From contig NZ_CP109435.1 of assembly GCF_036227125.1 (NCBI RefSeq), positions 1,736,001 to 1,800,000 on the forward strand: 64,000 nt of DNA. Direction: 5' to 3'. The position numbers were made by a program, and so were the translations under genes. Under the pieces are notes generated by a model. It was given only the letters and a program-made list of their open reading frames with translations. It made no database searches and had not been told where the DNA came from. Of the stretch, positions 61,777-64,000 are shown piece after piece. The DNA is from Streptomyces sp. NBC_01485 (GTDB taxonomy: Bacteria; Actinomycetota; Actinomycetes; Streptomycetales; Streptomycetaceae). The stretch's first letter is position 1, and every line of letters starts with the position of its first letter.

Positions 61777-62493
61777 ATGGCGGGCAGGACGGGTGTCACG
61801 GACGCGAGGAGCGGCAGGCCGCTGATCGGCGTCAGTACGTACCTGGAGTCCAGGACGCGCTGGGGCGTGTGGGAGCTGGAGGCGGCCCTGCTGCCCGCCG
61901 GGTACCCGCGGCTCGTGCAGCGGGCCGGCGGACTGGCCGCGCTGCTCCCGCCGGACGCGCCCGAGCAGGCGGCGGGAGCCGTGGCCCGCCTCGACGGCCT
62001 GGTGATCGCGGGCGGCCCCGACGTCGACCCGGTCCGCTACGGCGCCGAGCGCGACCCGCGCACCGGGCCGCCGGCGCGGGAGCGGGACGCGTGGGAGCTG
62101 GCCCTGATCCAGGCGGCGCTGGCGGCGGACGTCCCGCTGCTGGGCATCTGCCGGGGCATGCAGTTGCTGAACATCGCCCTCGGCGGCACCATGACGCAGC
62201 ACATCGACGGCCACACCGGGGGCGTCGGCATCGTCGGACACCACTCGGTCAAGCCGGTCCCGGGCACGCTGTACGGCGGGCTCGTCGACGAGGAGACCTC
62301 CGTGCCGACCTATCACCACCAGGCGGTGGACCGCCTCGGCGCGGGCCTGATCCCGTCGGCATACGCGGCGGACGGCACCGTGGAAGCCGTCGAACTGCCG
62401 TCGGCGGGCGGCTGGGTGCTGGGGGTCCAGTGGCACCCGGAGATGGCGGAGGACGTACGGGTGATGCGCGCGTTGGTCGAAGCGGCGGGGTAG
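61777..62493 (+). CDS. Gamma-glutamyl-GABA hydrolase-like (PuuD/class I amidotransferase) protein
   Basis: A 238-residue class I glutamine-amidotransferase-fold hydrolase. Nucleophile Cys125 lies in GICRGMQLLN, and the His/Glu pair is in QWHPEM near 222-224. The family cleaves gamma-glutamyl amides, releasing glutamate. It follows the FadR-type gene by 43 bases and completes a Puu-like pathway with GlnA4-like ligase and aldehyde dehydrogenase. Confidence 0.88.
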   Translation: MAGRTGVTDARSGRPLIGVSTYLESRTRWGVWELEAALLPAGYPRLVQRAGGLAALLPPDAPEQAAGAVARLDGLVIAGGPDVDPVRYGAERDPRTGPPARERDAWELALIQAALAADVPLLGICRGMQLLNIALGGTMTQHIDGHTGGVGIVGHHSVKPVPGTLYGGLVDEETSVPTYHHQAVDRLGAGLIPSAYAADGTVEAVELPSAGGWVLGVQWHPEMAEDVRVMRALVEAAG

Positions 62494-62530
62494 AGCGGCG
62501 GGGTAGACCAGAAGCACCGGCCGGCGTCTT

Positions 62531-62602
62531 TCAGCCCGTCCGGCGATTGAGGACGAGGCCCCTTAAGGGCCGACAGCGGGGGTCTGGGGGCGCGGCCCCC
62601 AG
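62531..62602. repeat. Intergenic Streptomyces repeat plus GC hairpin terminator
   Basis: Bases 62531-62559 match a repeat I recognise from many Streptomyces intergenic gaps (core GTCCGGCGATTGAGGACGAG). It is followed by CTGGGGGC, GCG, GCCCCCAG (62584-62602), an eight-base perfect stem. Together they may terminate both the PuuD-like gene and the convergent LysR gene. Confidence 0.65.
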
Positions 62603-62627
62603 CGGACGGGACGGGACCGGCCGCCCC

Positions 62628-63611
62628 CTACCCCCGCGTCAGCGACAACAGCTCCCGCGCAGGCCCCGCAGGGCGATGCCCCGTCGGCCACACCGCGCGC
62701 AGGTCGCGCGCCAGCGCGACCCCCTCGACCGGTATCGAGACCAACCGCCGCAGCGCCAACTCCTCGCCGACCGCCAGTTCGCTCAGCACCGCCGGCCCCG
62801 CCCCGCTCACCGCCGCCGCCTTCACCGCCGTCGTCGAGGACAGCTCGATCAGCGGCCGGGCCAGACCGCCCAGCGCCGTGTCGAGAACCTGACGCGTCCC
62901 GGACCCCTCCTCCCGCAGGATCAGCGGCGTCGACGCCAACTCGGCCGCGGGCAGCGGGCGTCGGCGCCGGGCCCACGGGTGGCCGGGGGCGACGACGACG
63001 ATGAGGTGGTCGTGGGCTATCACGGTGGAGTCGAGGCCGGGCGGCACCGTGAGCCCCTCCACGAAGCCGAGGTCCGCCTCCCCTGACAGCAACCGCTCGG
63101 CGACGGCCGCCGAGTTGCCCGCGAGCAGCGACACCGCCGTGTCCGGCCGCCCGGCGCGCAGCGCGAGCAGCCAGCCTGGCAGCAGGTACTCGGCGATGGT
63201 CATGCTGGCCGCCACCCGCAGCCGTGAGTCCCGCCGGTCCCGCAGCGCCTGCGCCCCCGCGTCGAACGCCTGCGCCGCCTCGACGATCCGCCGCGCCCAG
63301 TCCGTGACCAGCGCGCCTGCGTCCGTGAGCCGGGAGCCGCGCGGGGAGCGGTCCACCAGGGCCACGCCGAGCTGGCGTTCCATGGACCGGATCCGGCTGC
63401 TCGCCGCCGGCTGCGTGATGCCCAGCTCGCGCGCCGCCGCACCCAGGCTGCCCAGCCGGGCCACGCCCAGCAGCAGCTCCAGCGCCCCGAGATCCGGGAC
63501 ACGGTGCGCGATCGAACCCATCGGGCCTGTCGAAACCGTCGTACCCGTCGATCCCGTCGTACCCGTCGTACCCGTTCCTGCGCCCGCGGGCTGTTCCTCC
63601 ACACTCCCCAT
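62628..63611 (-). CDS. LysR family transcriptional regulator
   Basis: A 327-residue regulator with an N-terminal winged helix (VARLGSLGAAARELGITQPA, SRIRSMERQLGVALVDR) at residues about 43-100 and a C-terminal periplasmic-binding-like effector domain. The first 30 residues (GTTGTTGSTGTT repeats) are probably not part of the domain, so M31 at 63521 is a possible start. It is divergent from the transporter and likely controls it. Confidence 0.9.
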   Translation of the reverse strand: MGSVEEQPAGAGTGTTGTTGSTGTTVSTGPMGSIAHRVPDLGALELLLGVARLGSLGAAARELGITQPAASSRIRSMERQLGVALVDRSPRGSRLTDAGALVTDWARRIVEAAQAFDAGAQALRDRRDSRLRVAASMTIAEYLLPGWLLALRAGRPDTAVSLLAGNSAAVAERLLSGEADLGFVEGLTVPPGLDSTVIAHDHLIVVVAPGHPWARRRRPLPAAELASTPLILREEGSGTRQVLDTALGGLARPLIELSSTTAVKAAAVSGAGPAVLSELAVGEELALRRLVSIPVEGVALARDLRAVWPTGHRPAGPARELLSLTRG

Positions 63612-63681
63612 AAGCCCAGCTTATGTCCCCATAGAGACATCCTCCCTGGTCGCGGGCGGGCGACCGGGCGACGGTGGAGTC

Positions 63682-64000
63682 ATGGTCACCGCCGTCCAGC
63701 CCCTGTACGCCCTTCCCCGCCCGCGCGCCGTCGCCGTCCGTCACCTCGGGCCGAACTGGTACGCGACGGTGATGGGCACCGCGATCCTCGCCACGGCGGG
63801 AGCCGCGCTCCCGGTCCGGCTGCCGGGGCTGCGGACGCTCTGCGCCGCCTTCTGGGCGCTCTCCCTCGCCCTCCTGCTGGCCCTGCTCGCCGCCCGCGCC
63901 CTGCACTGGCGCCACCACCGCGACCAGGCCCGCGCCCACCTCCGCGACCCGGCGACGGCCCCGTTCTACGGCTGTCTGGCCATGGCGCTGCTCGCCGTCG
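63682..64000 (+). CDS. TDT/TehA-family transporter, 3' end beyond window
   Basis: The first 106 residues of an integral membrane protein starting at ATG 63682 after GGTGGAG. The opening HLGPNWYATVMGTAILATA matches TDT (TehA/SLAC1-like, dicarboxylate or tellurite) proteins, followed by hydrophobic helices around 36-75 and past 90. The divergent LysR gene may regulate it in response to its substrate. The remainder is outside the window. Confidence 0.8.
   Translation, partial: MVTAVQPLYALPRPRAVAVRHLGPNWYATVMGTAILATAGAALPVRLPGLRTLCAAFWALSLALLLALLAARALHWRHHRDQARAHLRDPATAPFYGCLAMALLAV

Overview
The window reads as high-GC Streptomyces chromosome. Evidence includes third-position GC bias, GTG/TTG starts, ATGA and GTGA gene overlaps, Streptomyces-type intergenic repeats, and a pheS-pheT / infC-rpmI-rplT / glnA4-like gene order that, from memory, matches the Streptomyces coelicolor SCO1594-SCO1613 neighbourhood. 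No integrase, transposase, tRNA, rRNA or CRISPR array is visible.

Layout. Bases 1-8.6 kb are ordinary core and accessory metabolism: a secreted GH51 arabinofuranosidase cut by the left edge, DUF6314, a histidine-phosphatase-like protein, GNAT, a MocR regulator divergent from an EamA exporter, DUF1918, a secreted GHL10 hydrolase and 3-hydroxybutyryl-CoA dehydrogenase. Bases 8.8-9.4 kb are a gene graveyard: a Rieske-oxygenase fragment fused by deletion to the tail of its VanB-type reductase, and a pyridoxamine-phosphate-oxidase-like tail.

Bases 9.4-39.9 kb hold a contractile injection system (CIS) locus with two LAL-like LuxR regulators at its ends. Its structural operon runs leftward from 37.2 to 22.4 kb: sheath, two tube proteins, a CPxCG protein, DUF6760, an eCIS-core HExxH protein, two more tube-like proteins, LysM, VgrG, gp25, baseplate J, tail protein I, a zinc-ribbon/membrane/discoidin-like protein and a putative spike tip. 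A second, accessory operon runs rightward from 13.1 to 22.3 kb: a bitopic Ig-repeat membrane protein, two ferritin-like proteins, an unknown repeat protein, a 710-residue candidate cargo protein and a DUF4255 tube terminator. The operons converge on a long hairpin at 22.3 kb. I could not find the AAA+ ATPase, tape measure or tail fibre expected of such systems.

Bases 39.9-51.2 kb are housekeeping: NUDIX, an NsdA-type TPR regulator, pheT, pheS, a cytosolic-looking histidine kinase, an SPOUT rRNA methyltransferase, rplT, rpmI and infC (apparently with an AUC start and a leader attenuator), DUF1844 and SseB. Bases 51.3-57.3 kb hold a secreted serine hydrolase, a mycosin-like protease overlapping a Pro-rich membrane protein, and a fold-III PLP enzyme. 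Bases 57.3-62.5 kb form a glutamylation catabolic unit (SDR, aldehyde dehydrogenase, GlnA4-like ligase, FadR-type regulator, PuuD-like hydrolase) that could convert ethanolamine or another amine through gamma-glutamyl intermediates. The right edge has a LysR regulator divergent from a TDT-family transporter that runs off the window.
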